A stretch of DNA of 64,000 nt from Viscum album (Eukaryota; Streptophyta; Magnoliopsida; Santalales; Viscaceae), in the NCBI GenBank assembly GCA_963277665.1, contig OY728160.1, positions 44,128,605 to 44,192,604 of the forward strand, given 5' to 3'. The translations under genes were made by a program, and so were the position numbers. Under the pieces are notes generated by a model. That model was not told the DNA's origin, searched no databases, and was given only the letters and a program-made list of their open reading frames with translations. Within the stretch, counting starts at the first letter, position 1. Each line of letters begins with the position of its first letter. Positions 1 through 12,306 of this stretch are shown piece after piece.

Positions 1-2850
1 ATGATAAAAAAGATTGCAATCCATATGTTTTCATTTGTAACATTTCCATTTTTCACTAATAATAATGGAAAAGAGGTAAATAATATATTACACATATTGA
101 CTTTTAATGATATTATATAAAAATATAATATAATTTTAAATTTCATATACATGGGGTGATAATGAAAAAAAGTCGCATTGCTTCTTGAAGGTATTAGTAG
201 TCCGCACATACATGGATAATTATATCATCCATTCATGAGTGAAAAGTAAATAAATAAAGTGATGAATATTTTCATTAAATAATGTTAAATATTTCATTAA
301 TTTAATTATTTTTCATTTATATCACATATAATAATTATTATGATATGTATTCCCTTGTATGTGAATATTTATTGAAAGATGAATCACATCACTTTTTTAG
401 GATGTTGTCTGTTAAAGGCACGGGTGATGTTATCATACCTACTTCTAAATGGAAGGTAAAAATATATATATTTTAAATTTAGTATAGTTATATAAATTTT
501 ATTATAAACATCATATATTTACTTTACATCCCTCATCATATCAATTCTTTAGTGTAGGAAATAGATGAAAAAATGACATTGGTTCATGAGTTGGCAGTCC
601 GACTTACAAAAAAATTATAATTTGGAAGCCCATTTTTTCAGTGGTGATGGTCATAGTTCATTAAATTATTTTATACCCATCACAGTATATTGAATAATAT
701 ATAGTTATTATTTCATCATGTCATAATAAGAATTTATGTAGGTGGATAATTATGTAATATAAAAGATATAATTTTATAACATTACCTATCATTCGATTAA
801 TTTTCATTTGATTGCACTAATCCCATCCCAAGATGAATTTATTCCAAAATAGAGACTTATAGTGAGAGGGAATGGATAATTTGAATTTATTAGTGGAGTT
901 TTTTCATGATCCAAATGTCTTTTAGGGGTGATATAGTGAAGGTATTTAGTTCCCTTATATTGGTGAGGGGGAGTGGTGTTCTGGTAATTACACAAAATTA
1001 TACATTATATAGAGGTAAATTTTTATCAACATGACCAAAATATGAATGTTAAATTTTTGGAGCGATTTTAAGGTAAAATTATGCATCTACCACATAGTGA
1101 AATTATTGCTTTAATAAAGGAATTCCTTATCATTTATGTTTATATATTTGTTCCTTTCAGGGAATCACTATGGTAATTGATTTTCAAGCCTATATATTTT
1201 ACTCACTAATACTAAATTAATTTATGAAAAATTATAAAATTTAAACCCAATAATTATAAATATGATATCATATTTACAAAACATAAATACAAAGTGATCT
1301 AGAAATTAATTTTATCAGAAGAGCATGTAACGTGGAAAAACATTACTTTCACATTAACCATGATAAAAATGTTTTTAATATTTAGTTGTCAATAAGTTTA
1401 TAAAAAGATACATTTTTCAATGTATTAGAAAAATTTGATATATAATTACATTTTAACAAAATTATATGTAAGGATTTTTAGAAATATAAAATCAGTTGAT
1501 GAAATATAATTCCATGAAAATGAAACTAATATAAATTTTGACATTATTTATTTAGTATAAATTTTAAAAAAATATATGTATAATGATGGAATTTTAAGAT
1601 ATTGAAATTAAATATATGTAAATGTTATATTATACAAAAAATTAATTTTTTATAATAATTTATTAAACTTACACATCTTTTAATAAATTTAATATGATTT
1701 AATTTAGTAATTTAATATCTAAATAAGTACTACATTTGTGTTTCATAAGAATTTTATGTAACTAATTCATCTCTAATAATTAAATATAAAATATTAAGAT
1801 AATAATAACTCATTTATAATTCAGAATAATATTTATAACTATACCAAATTATTTTTGTCTATATCACTAATGATTATAAGTAAACACACTAATGAAAGGT
1901 CCTTCTTTGTCTTTTTCATTAAATAAACTATTAAATAGGTAGCATTCATGGAATAGTATACCCTAAATACCTAGAAACAAATCCTAGGGTGATAAAGTTC
2001 TAAATATGTAAATCCAATTGGTATTGGAAAATTTTATATGTCATTTTCATCATTTATTCTATGTATAACCAATTCATAAACTCGTCTTTATCTTAATCAG
2101 TGAAATTAATTTTAACAAATTTTTGTAATAATTATGATATACAATTATGTTAAACATAATGGATAATATAAATTATAATTAAAATATATATATACTCATT
2201 TTCAAGAAAAAAACCCAAACAACTCTCATGATTTAATTAAAAAATCATATTGTAGATGAGAAGGGAATTTGAGATTTGTGAAGTGAAAATGTTCAAATGA
2301 TTACAATGTTTTTATATTAAGAATAAATATGGAATTGATCCCAATGAACTATATTTTTAAATAGATTTAAATTTTATTTAATTTAACATTTAAACCAATT
2401 AAAAATATAATTTAAATTTATAAATTTATTAAATGAAAATTCTATTTTCGATTAAAATTTATTATTCATCAATATTCATAAAAAACTAAAAAATATAGAA
2501 AAATTACAAGTTTTTAACCTATTATAATTTTTTTATACTAATTTGAAAAATAATGTTTTTTTCATATGTATATAGTTAAAAAGTTGTAAAAATTAATTTT
2601 AATCTATGTGTGAAAAGCATGATTAAACTATCATTTTAAAAAAAATATTGGTTTTTAGAAAACATTTTTTTCATCCAAATGATTCTTATTTTATTACTAA
2701 TAAATTGATAATTAAAAAACACGTGTAAATAATAATTTTACACAAGTTATTTTATACAATTATTTCCACCATTCTAATGGATAGAAAATAATTTTAATAT
2801 AATAATATTAATTATATATTCTTTTTTGTTAATCATCTTCATTGCATGTA
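1..2850 (-). repeat. AT-rich decayed repeat, partly like element C LTR in reverse
   Basis: No coding region is visible. Short blocks at about 580-610 and 780-830 resemble, in reverse complement, parts of the 5.2-kb LTR of element C (near 32010 and 31410). An example is the block GTTCATG...CAGT...TACA followed by an AT-rich run. The spacing between blocks differs, so deletions would be needed. I infer an old, opposite-orientation relative of the C-family LTR. Its ends are not resolved, and the right-hand part (1200-2850) shows nothing I can name. Confidence 0.35.
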
Positions 2851-2989
2851 GTGTAACCATTTGAAGAAACGTTTTTCTTGACATGAGATAAACTTTTTTT
2901 GCATGTAACAAAAGATAAACTCAATTATTTTATAATATTATATTTAATAATATTATATTTTTTATATCTTTTTGGTTTTACCTTGATCT

Positions 2990-3896
2990 AATATCATACC
3001 ATGGTATAGGTTACTGAAGGTCTCAACATTGGAATCTACACACATTGGGTATAAGGAAAAATGTATGGGAACAATGTTATAAGCCATAGAAACATGGGAT
3101 ACAACATTATCACAATATAATACACCTTGAGAACAATATTTCACACCATGGGTGTAATGAATCACACAATTCCCACAATGATCACACCCTGGTCACAATG
3201 AAATAAACATGGTCATCGAAATTGTTAACTACACCATAAGAAATGGGTTTGGGTCTTGAGACATGGCTATTCAAATATTGTAGATGTTAGGATTATCTAA
3301 TGGAATACTAAATTGAATGGAGCAAATTTGTATTTATATAATAACCTAACCGGTTATTTAAATTGAAACACCTCCTCAACTAAACCTTTAATTCCCCTCA
3401 AATTGAAGTCATCAAATCAATGGTTTAAATTTAACGGTTTTAGAAGACCAATGATAAAAAATATTGGTTGATGTTCGATAATTGTTTAAGATAATCACCA
3501 AATTGAATGGTGATTGATACCATGGCCCCAATGTTACATAACATAGTAATATGGGGGACATATTTCATAAGGTTATACACCCTTTAAATATGGGAGGCAC
3601 TATGAGAATAATCGAATACACCATGGGTGAAATTATTAAAAAATGGGAATAAGGGAAACACAATAGAAACATTGGTTGACACCATGGGATCAATATTCAC
3701 ACCATGGGAATAATGTACACAACATGGCCATAATACAGGGACTGTGGCCATGGATGAGTTGAACATCCCAAAATACCCCTCAAACCCTCTAAAACACTAT
3801 GTGATAGAAAAAGATAATACATAATCATTGTTTAACTATAGATAAATATAAAATAAATATTTTAATTTAACATCAATAAATGTTTAGGTTGTATAA
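2990..3896 (-). repeat. Part of the 3' LTR of element M, with CCATGG motif array
   Basis: On the minus strand this lies directly downstream of element M's integrase C-terminal remnant. A degenerate purine-rich tract and a TGTAACACCC-like LTR start lie near 3896. The segment aligns loosely with 18890-19750 on the same strand. Both share a central block (about 3300-3370 and 19200-19280) and flanking repeats of a CACCATGGGnn(A/T)AAT type motif, about ten copies here at 3000-3750. The far (left) end of this LTR was not located and may be truncated. Confidence 0.45.
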
Positions 3897-3954
3897 TTCT
3901 ACACCAAACAATACTTTTTTTAATAAAAATAATCTATACGGTTTATTCTTTATC

Positions 3955-6033
3955 TTTTCTGGACACTCAAACATGATTTCATCCTCTTTCACCCATGTAT
4001 TCTTCTGGATAAGTCTAAAAAGTCACCAAATATAGAAAATATATACCATCCTATCTTGATGGAATTTAATTATATGATATTAAATATTTATTGTTGGGTC
4101 CTCATAATATGCATCAAGCTCAATATCCACATCCATAAAATGAATTACATTTGAAAGATCATCTATGTGGCATCGAATTTGTGACACATGGAACATTTCA
4201 TGTATACCTTAATAGTGACAAGGATGATATCATTGGTTATCGACTACCACTTTAATGTCGATTATCTAAAATGATACCACAAAAAAATTTCTTACCTTTC
4301 CATACATCCTCATACATCGATGAACAAATAGTGGAGTCAACATGAAGAAAATGCATTCACCCATAGCAAACAAGAAATTTGTTATCCATTAGTATGCATA
4401 AGATCTATGTATTTTATGGGAAGTAAGTGTGCTCTTTATAAATAATCTTCACTCTATCAATGGTCTCTTAAACCATGATGGGTCCATAACTACTACATCA
4501 CTAACCTTATTACAACAGTGTGGTGATCGGCATGTCCTCCTATGTTGAAAACTATAAGGATACTATTTAATAGAATCCTAATAACTATTACTGTATAAAA
4601 ATTTAACCAATTATAGTTAATCGTCCCATGTTCCGACACATACAATGATTAATTCCTACATAATATCCCCAATTATTCATTTATTCCCCTCATACAATTC
4701 CTCTATCTGATGATGGTATTCAACACTCAATCTGAGGTGATTCCCTGGGCATTTTAGAAAGTGATTCCAAAAATGTGATGTAAAACAATAATAGATGTCA
4801 TATAAAATGCTAAAGGGAACTCCATGATGACATATGTCTCATGAACATAGATTTATCCAATCTCTTCTATTGAGTTAGTATTTTAGTTCAGTAATATGTG
4901 AGTTATATTTAGTTTCTGATCAATAATAAAAAAATCAAAAACATGACTCTTCAGGTTTCTGTGTAACCCCATAACAACAAACATCATCACCTATTTCCAC
5001 ATACACATGGGAACAATATTTCTCTGTATAAAACCACATGTTCACTAATTGTCAACCTTTACTTTCTATTAGGTAAGGCATCAAGTGAAAAAACCAGTAA
5101 TGTATCTCTTCATCCACATCCACCAGAACTAGAATCTAATATCATGATATTATTGGGGGACCCTAGTATATAATTCCCATTAAGATTTATGGAATTATAT
5201 AATCAAATTTACTCTATTGGATTAAGGGAATACTACTCCATGTACCAAGACCAAATTACAATAATCTATTAACCACACATATATCTAGTATCCCCCAACA
5301 AGTTGTATCATTATTGTAAAACACTCTATTTTTCACTTTTATACATCAATATATATTAAAAAATGTGGATTTTATAATCAATATATTAAAATTTTCTGAT
5401 CTTTGAACCCTAAAACCATCCATCTTTAAATCATCCAACTGGCTTTACATGCACCACTCATCCTTTAGTGGACACTAATAAACCTCCTTCTCGGACTGTG
5501 TATTATGGTTGAGGGAATCCAAAATGATGATTCCCTTCCCTTGTGAATCATGCATATGAATTCAAATTTCCCAAGATACTAAACTCATTTCCTTTTTTAG
5601 GATCATATCCCTAAATAGTGATGGTTCATTTGACATACATATAGAAAATATTCAAACCAAAGTTATATTATCTCTAATAATTTAAAGTTTTGGCCAAAAT
5701 ATATAATTCCAAGTCATGAGTAAGGTAGTACATATCATGAGACCATAGATTAAGTGACCCTTATGAAACAACATCCTTATTCAATATCAAAACTACTTGC
5801 ACTAAATAACTTAATTCATCACAGTACACTATATAAGAAACCCCATAGTCAGTTATTATTATTATTACATCTGGAATCATCAATCTATTTACCTCAAGAA
5901 AATATTATTCTCACTAATCCAACATTTTTAGATACACTACCTTAGTCATTATCACAATCATGGTTGTTAAAATTCATGATAAGACCTTCATAATCCATCT
6001 ATAATATATATGTATTACCATCGGGTTCTGGTA
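3955..6033 (-). pseudogene. Element M pol, downstream half: RNase H, integrase, C-terminal chromodomain-like tail
   Basis: Minus-strand reading around 5850-5690 gives YIVYCDE, then a decayed stretch, then YYLTHDLELYILAKTLNY. This matches the gypsy RNase H pattern (VVYCDA...NYPTHDLELAAVV.ALK). Around 4410 the words RAHLLPIKY fit the integrase core (SAHFLPVK). At about 4210-4085 MFHVSQIRCHIDDLSNVIH and DVDIELDAYYEDP fit the integrase C-terminus (VFHVSQLR...ED..L.YEE.P). KNTWVKEDE near 4000 fits the end of the chromodomain-like tail. Stops and frame changes are frequent, so it cannot be translated. Its upstream half continues at 14432 beyond inserted element E1. Roughly 40 codons expected between RT and RNase H are missing. 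Confidence 0.6.
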
Positions 6034-6154
6034 TGTAACCCTTACTTGATGATTTTCATGGTTTTAAAGTTAAGGGTGTTGAATGGGAGAGTCGGGAGAA
6101 CTTGGAATGATGTTTTGAGGCAAAGGGGATGTCGCATAGGCAGCGCAAAGTTTG

Positions 6155-6318
6155 TCTAAACCGTGCGGCCAAACCGTGTGCAGTGGGGCTTGGTGGCAGC
6201 AGCTTCCGCACGGCCGGTGCACGGTTTGTCTAACCATGCAGCCAAACTGTGCGATAAGCGCGATCGAGGCAGTATCTAAAGCACAATTAGCGCACAGTTG
6301 GTCAAACCGTGCGACCAC
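6155..6318 (+). promoter_or_regulatory. GTGCGGCC/CCGCAC motif array in E1 U3
   Basis: A GC-rich island in AT-rich surroundings holds repeated words AAACCGTGCGGCC, CGCACGGCCGGTGCACGG, AACCATGCAGCC and AAACCGTGCGACC, several in inverted orientation to each other. It ends about 14 bases before the TATA box, where enhancer elements of a plant LTR are expected. The copy in the other LTR (12430-12603) is partly eroded by C-to-T type changes. A promoter role is inferred. Confidence 0.5.
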
Positions 6319-6324
6319 ATAAAT

Positions 6325-6347
6325 GAGATCCTATAAAGGTGGATCTC
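6325..6347 (+). promoter_or_regulatory. E1 LTR TATA box inside a 7-bp inverted repeat
   Basis: TATAAA at 6332-6337 is flanked by GAGATCC (6325-6331) and GGATCTC (6341-6347). The other LTR keeps the same layout at 12611-12633 with TATAAT. I take this as the core promoter, which would start the element RNA some 30 bases downstream. Confidence 0.5.
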
Positions 6348-8146
6348 ACGCTTTTTTTATTCTATGTAGGTCGTTTTTTTTTCTAAGTGGCCCTAACTTG
6401 GGATTTTGGTTCTCCTAAGGTCATGGAGGGTTCTCCCATTGTTCTAAAGGCGATCCGAAGGTTTCTCTTGGTGAATCGAAGTCAGATTCTTGAGATATGA
6501 GACCATTAATGTTTGGTTTCAAAGTTCTACATAGATATACTTCTCTTATTCTCTCGGTTTCTTAGATCTACACTCGTTATGGTTATATTTGTGTGTGTGG
6601 AGGCCATGTATGACAATATTTGTACTTGGTGGTGTTAGGAGAAGTGATCTAAGGAGGATCCTTGGTGAATCAGCCTAGTTTTCCTGTGTGTTCTTCGTTT
6701 ATCAGGGTTTTTGTCAAAACCTTTGAGGTAAGAGGCTTCACTCTCGACTCCTCTTGTTAGAATTTATTAGCTTAGTTTAGAATTGGTTATTTGAATGGAA
6801 TTGATAGTGATAATCACGGAATAAATCTTCATTGGTGATGATATATGGTTTTGATGAAATTGTGAAATCTTAGTGAATTGTTTTGGAAAGTGATTTGGCT
6901 TCTTGAATTTAAAATGCTGGTTTTAAATTATGTATTTTCTAGAATTGTAAATGGTTAGATGAAATATGATTTTTCAATAAAAATTGTTTTTTATTGAAAT
7001 AGTTGGTATGGAAATGGCATTGATTAAATTTTTTTATTCTTTGGTTTTCAAAAAAAGTACTTTTTTTGAATTGGTTGAAAACACTTGGTATTGACGGAAA
7101 TGGTTTTCAATAAAAGTTTTTTTATTGAAAGGATGGTTTTGGCATGACTATGGTGAATATGTGGTGTTTTTTCATGTTTTATATATGAGGCTTGGTTGAA
7201 ATAGGACCTTGTGCTCAGTACCAAACGTTTAATGGAACATGAGACTTTTATGTACAAGGCTTGGTTGAAATATGACATTGGGATCGGTGGAAAAGGTGTA
7301 ATGGGACATGGAAAACAATTACCTTGTGATGACTTGGTTGACTGACGAGAGACCACTCATGAGTATGGAACTGTCATAACAAAGCATGCATGGTTGATTT
7401 CATGGGTTGTGAAATGGTTGGGTAGGCCAAATAGGGATTTTGTGAAATGGTTCTAAAGCTTGATTGGTAATTTTTCTGGAAAAATAACTTGTTTGAAAAT
7501 TGGTTTCAATTGCTCTTGGATGCTTTTGGTTACAAATGGTTTTGGAAACTTGTATATAGTTAGTTATAAACTACTTTTTAGAAAATATTTTATATATAAT
7601 GTTTTTATATAATTGTTGTTAACTCTTATATCCTAGTGGCGTGAGTAGGGAAGTCATTGGGGAAAACCTACTGAGTTTTATACTCACCCCTGCATTGGCA
7701 CTTTGTTGCTTTCATAGATGTCATATTCTGAGACACAGGTAAAGGTAAGGAATCTCATTACTAGTGTTTCATGGTGATGCTTGAGAGATGTGGTGGTTCT
7801 TGGAGCATGTAGCTCGGTGTGGAGTCGTGGAGCGTTTCTTGGACTGTTTTGGTCTTTTGTTTGTCTTCCTCTTGGTACTATTATATTTTGTTGGTTGTAT
7901 TGGTTTGTAGAACAGTGTAGTTCTCTTTTAGTAATTCATGTGTTGGTTGTTTCATTAACAAGCATCATATAGTGGTTGTTAGTGATGTTTTGGTTGGTTT
8001 ATTTCTCAAAGGGTAAATCATCCCACACTCGCATTGAAACCCTTCAACATTTATTTTCAAACTTTGGTGCCTTGGGGATGTCTCTTAAGGCATAGTAATG
8101 ACTTGTTGTACTCTCCATCCAATGATAATTGGTGGTTCATTAAAAA

Positions 8147-8154
8147 TGGTATCA
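8147..8154 (+). other. E1 primer-binding site (tRNA-iMet type)
   Basis: TGGTATCA directly after the 5' LTR matches the start of the usual plant tRNA-iMet primer site (TGGTATCAGAGC); the rest has decayed. It fixes the 3' edge of the LTR. Confidence 0.65.
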
Positions 8155-8738
8155 TCTTGTTTGGTCCTCGCCTAACAAGTGGTCATCGATGTTCTTGGTC
8201 TTGGAGTTGAAATTTATTCTTGTCTATTCCTTAGGTCGAAATCTTAGACAGGAGTAGGATTGTTAGAAATTGAAATGTATAGAATAAATGGATGTAGCAA
8301 ACCCATTTATGCTGAACTTCAAGTTACCAGGGTGTTGGGTACATAAGTGTTTTTGACACACTTCTAGAATGTTAGAAATCTCATTGTCATGGGTTTAGCC
8401 AATGAGATGAGCATGACATGCATTGTAGAGGAATGAATTCCCACTAGGATTTCATATCTCATTGTGAGGAATAAAAAATCATGTTGTGAAAGGTGTGAAC
8501 TTTTGAAAAATGCAGAAATTCTTTTCAAGTAAAAGATTTTGAAAACATGGTATTTGGTGTGTTTTGAAAATAGGTTGATTTTCAAAAAGTATGTTGAATG
8601 TTTTCAAAAAATGGTTGAACATGGAAAAAAGGATGTTTTGGAAAACAATGTTGTGATATATGATGTGATATAATTGGAAATTCTAAGCCATCAGTTGATA
8701 GAGAGTGAGATTGATAGATTTTGTTGTTGGTTTTGAAA
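8155..8738 (+). other. E1 untranslated leader
   Basis: About 580 bases between the primer site and the first recognisable gag codon. No open frame or motif worth naming was seen; it is AT-rich and has G/T-rich runs. Confidence 0.5.
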
Positions 8739-9314
8739 ATGGCACCTAGTAGGTGCCGTCAGAACCAACCCGATTAGGATGCAGAGAATGTGGTTGCACA
8801 TGAACCACAGGTGAACCAATAGCTGGTTCAGAGTATTGTCCATGATTTTCAATCTATGGATACGGGGAACCGGAGGAATGAGCCACAACAAGTGGATCAT
8901 ACCGTCTAGTTCATGAAGCCAAATCCACCGAACTTTTGGGATGACGTTGAAACCGAAAAGGTGGAGGTGTGGCTAAGTATGATGAATCGTATCTTCGATT
9001 TCATCGGCACACCATCAGAACTCAAAGTCATGTTAGCGACGTATATTCTCGAGGATCTTTCACATCTGTGGTGGGATTTAGCGGTGAATGATAAATTGGA
9101 CATGGATGTCTATGATGTAATCATGGGTATGGATTGGTTGACAATGTTCAAGGCTCACATCGACTGTTATAATAGAATGGATAGTTTCACAACTGAGGAT
9201 GACATCAACCATATCTTCAGAGGAGAGAGGATGGTAAATAGAGGTGGGAAGAGCTTGTTGGAACCAATGGTGGGAACGATCTCTTACCAACTAGCAGCGT
9301 TGACTTTGTCATAA
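8739..9314 (+). pseudogene. gag: E1 gag remnant fused to protease C-terminus by internal deletion
   Basis: Gag would package element RNA in cytoplasmic particles. From ATG 8739 the frame reads MAPSRCRQNQPD, then has stops at three codons. It is open from 8913 for 133 codons. Residues 1-55 of that open part fit the retrotransposon gag core (FWDDVETEKVEVWLSMMNRIF ends with the W-L...IF pattern, and WWD follows). Directly after this, MDVYDVIMGMDWLTMF is the C-terminal part of the aspartic protease (normally D.ILGMDWL). The rest of gag, the zinc knuckle and the DTG/DSG active site are absent. The join near 9085-9100 is in frame, so the fusion is a clean internal deletion. The frame is the same as that of pol downstream. 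Confidence 0.75.
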
Positions 9315-12306
9315 ATGGAATAGATTGAGGAAAATATTTTTCCATCTATCGTGGATCAATTTACAGATGTCTTTCCCTAGAATTTCTCAAGGTTACCAGC
9401 TCTAAGATAAGTGTAGTTTAAGATTGATCTCCTTCCGGGGACAAGTCCTGTTTCCCATACGTCTTATAGGATGGAACCAACAGAGTTACTATAATTTAAT
9501 GTGTAGTTAGAGGAGCTAGAAATAAAGGGTTTCATTCGACCATGTACTTCTCCATGGTCAAAACCAGTGTAGTTTGTGAAAAAGGTGGATGGAACTCTTT
9601 GTCTGTGTGTTGATTATAGTAAGCTTAACCAAGTTATGATAATGAATAGATATCTACTTCCATGCATTCATGATCTGTTCGATCAATTAAGGGGTGCTCA
9701 GTGGTTCTCCAAGATTGACTTGTGATCAGGATATCACCAATTGCGAGTTATAAAGGAGGATATTCCAAAGATATATTTCAGAAGTAGATATGGCCACTAC
9801 TAATATGTAGTTATGCCTTTTGGACTAATGAATGAACCAACGTTCTTCATGGCTTTGATGAATCAGATATTTCAGCGATATCTTGATTCTTTTGCTGTGG
9901 TGTTTTTGGATGATATCTTGGTGTATTCAAAGATAAGGGTTGTTAATGATTTTCACCTAGAAATAGGGTTACAAATCATGCGAGATCATCATTTGTATTC
10001 CAAATTATCAAAGTGTGATTTTTGGATATAGGAAGTACATTTCCTTGGCCTTGTCATTTCTGAGAAAGGAGTTTCTGTTGATACGGAAAATATATAAGAC
10101 ATTATCTCATGGAAACCATAGAAAAATGTGTTTGAGATATGCAGTTTTCTTGGTCTAGCTGGTTACTACCGATGCTTTGTGCATGATTTTTCATGACTAG
10201 AATCACCAATGACATCTCTGATAAATAATAATGCTCCATTACAATGGATAGAATAATGTTGGATGCCTTTCCAGGAACTGAAGGTTCATCTTACATTGGC
10301 ACCCATATTGATCTTTCCTGAATCAGGACAGGGGTATGTGGTGTATTGTGATGCTTCAGGAATAGGGTTGGGTTGTGTTCTCATTCAAGGAGACCATGTG
10401 GTTTCTTATAGCACAAGGCAGTTGAGGGTGCATGAGAAAAATTACCCAACACATGATTTGAAGTTGGCTGCAGTCGTCCATGCTTTGAAAACATGGAGAC
10501 ATTATCTCTTTGGTAAAAAATTTACTGTGTTTCCAGGTCACAAAAGCTTGAAACACATTTTCTCATAGTGATATTTGAATCTCAGGAAAAAAAGATGGAT
10601 GGATTATCTCTAAATGTTTCACTTTTACTTAATGTACACACCCTGAAAAGGAAATTCGGTGGCAGATGAATTGAGTATAAAGTCATATGCTCAGTTAGCG
10701 AAAGTAGCTACAGATGAATGGAAGTTGATGTCAGTCTTAGCCGACATGCATGTGGAATGTAAAGACCAAGGTGATGTTTCTATTTTCTTTTCATCTACAC
10801 TTGTTCTTAATTTGGTAAGGATGATAAAAGAAGAACCAACATTTGATGCAGAATGTCTGGTTATAAGTTCAAAACTCAATGGTGGGGAGAACATTGATGA
10901 CTAGAAAGTCGGTGGGGGTTCAGTTTTGTGTTTCAGAGCAGATATTTGTACCTATAGTTTGTCAGGAACAACTCCTTCATTCTTACCACCATTAAATATG
11001 GGTCGTACACCCATGAACATAATAGATGTATAAGGCATTGAAGGCATAGTTTTAATGGAGCGGCATTAAAAGGAAGCTGGTCGTGTTCGCCTCACAGTTC
11101 TTAACTTTTTAGCAAGTTAAAGCATTGCATCAGAGACCAGCTGGTATATTACAATCTTTACCTATCCCAGTGTGGAAATGGGATCAGAGAAAAATGGATT
11201 TTGTTATAGGTCTTCCAAGAATGGTTTGTAAACACGATGCCATTTGGGTGACAGTGGATCATCTAACAAAATCAGCCCATTTCATCCCTATTCGTGAAAC
11301 AGATATGGTAGAGGACCTTTCAAAAATCAATATCTAAGAAGTGTTAAAGAGGCATGGTGTACCGGTGCCTATAGTCATAGATAGAGATCTGAGGATCAAT
11401 CTCGTCTCTGGAAATCATTACATCAAGCCCTTGGAACTCAGTTGATTATGATCACGGCGTATCATCCTCAGATGGATGGGCAATCCAAGCGGGCGATACA
11501 AACATTGGAAGATATGTTTCAGGCTTTTGTAATGGATTTTGGTGGCTAATGGGAGGATCATATACCCATAGTGGATTTATCATACAATAATAGCTATCAA
11601 GCCTCGATACGCATGTCTTCGTTTGAAGCATTGTATGGGAATCCTTGTCGTTCTCCACTATGCTGGGTGGAAACTAGTGAAACTTCACTAGTTGGGCCTA
11701 GACTTGTCCAAGAAACAATGGAAAAGATTCAGTTGATTAGAAAGAGGATAGATATGGCTCAAGGTTGTCATAAATATTATGCAGATCACCGTCGAAGACC
11801 GTTGTCGTTCATTGTGGGTGATCCTGTCTTCTTGAGGATCTCTCCAAGGCTTTGACATCATCATTTTGAAAAGTTGGGTAAGTTATCTCCTGGATACAAT
11901 GGCCAATTTGAGATAGAAGAATGGGTTGGAGAGGTGGAAAATCGGTTTCCATTACCACCACGGTTCATTTTGGTGGATAATGCGTTCCATTTATCTCAGT
12001 TGAAAAAGTATCATCCTGATACTAACCATGTGATCAGATGGGATCACGTTGACCTAGAGGTGGATGCTTCATTTATACATATTCTAGTATGTATTTTGGA
12101 TAGGCAAGATAAAGTCTTTCATGGAAAAAGAATTGTTCTAGTACAGATTTATTGGCAGCATGGTAAGATTTAAGAAGAGACTTGGGAATGTGAAAAGGAA
12201 ATGAAAGAGAAATGGCTAGAACTCTTTAAACTAAGTGAAGGTTTTCTACTTTATGAGGATGGAAATACCAAGGGTGGGGAGAATTTAGTACCCCCAGTTT
12301 TTATTA
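9315..12306 (+). pseudogene. pol: E1 pol remnant: RT, RNase H, integrase, chromodomain-like tail
   Basis: Reverse transcriptase runs from about 9370 to 10060. It shows FTDVFP near its start, PCTSPWSKPV, KIDL then SGYHQLRV, and an intact catalytic VFLDDILVYSK at 9900-9932. RNase H (about 10240-10570) shows [19 protein letters not shown] and [17 protein letters not shown]. Integrase follows: WKWDQRKMDFVIGLP and SAHFIPIRETD at 11170-11300, then HPQMDGQSKRAIQTLEDM at 11463-11516. There the usual catalytic glutamate (SER) is lysine. The tail (11874-12250) contains FHLSQLKKYHPDT, ILDRQDKV and EETWECEKEMKEKW, the chromodomain-like end of Tekay-type elements. About a dozen stops interrupt RT alone. 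The integrase core at about 11110-11395 is shifted by one frame and then returns, implying two compensating indels. It is not functional. Confidence 0.85.
12270..12284 (+). other. E1 polypurine tract
   Basis: AAGGGTGGGGAGAA lies about 22 bases before the 3' LTR start, the expected site for plus-strand DNA priming. Confidence 0.65.

Larger units (their letters stand above)
6034..8145 (+). repeat. E1 5' LTR
   Basis: About 2112 bp, beginning TGTAACCC and ending just before TGGTATCA. It is homologous throughout to 12307-14431. Shared landmarks include GGGAGAGTCGGGAGAACTTG near 6090, the GTGCGG motif array, the TATA region at 6332, and the CCTAGTGGCGTGAGTAGGG block near 7632. Small open frames within it are chance. 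Confidence 0.85.

Noticed and set aside
6034..6038. Target-site duplication for E1
   Set aside because: The five bases before the 5' LTR (TGGTA) do not match any reasonable right edge (TTAAA or TATAA).
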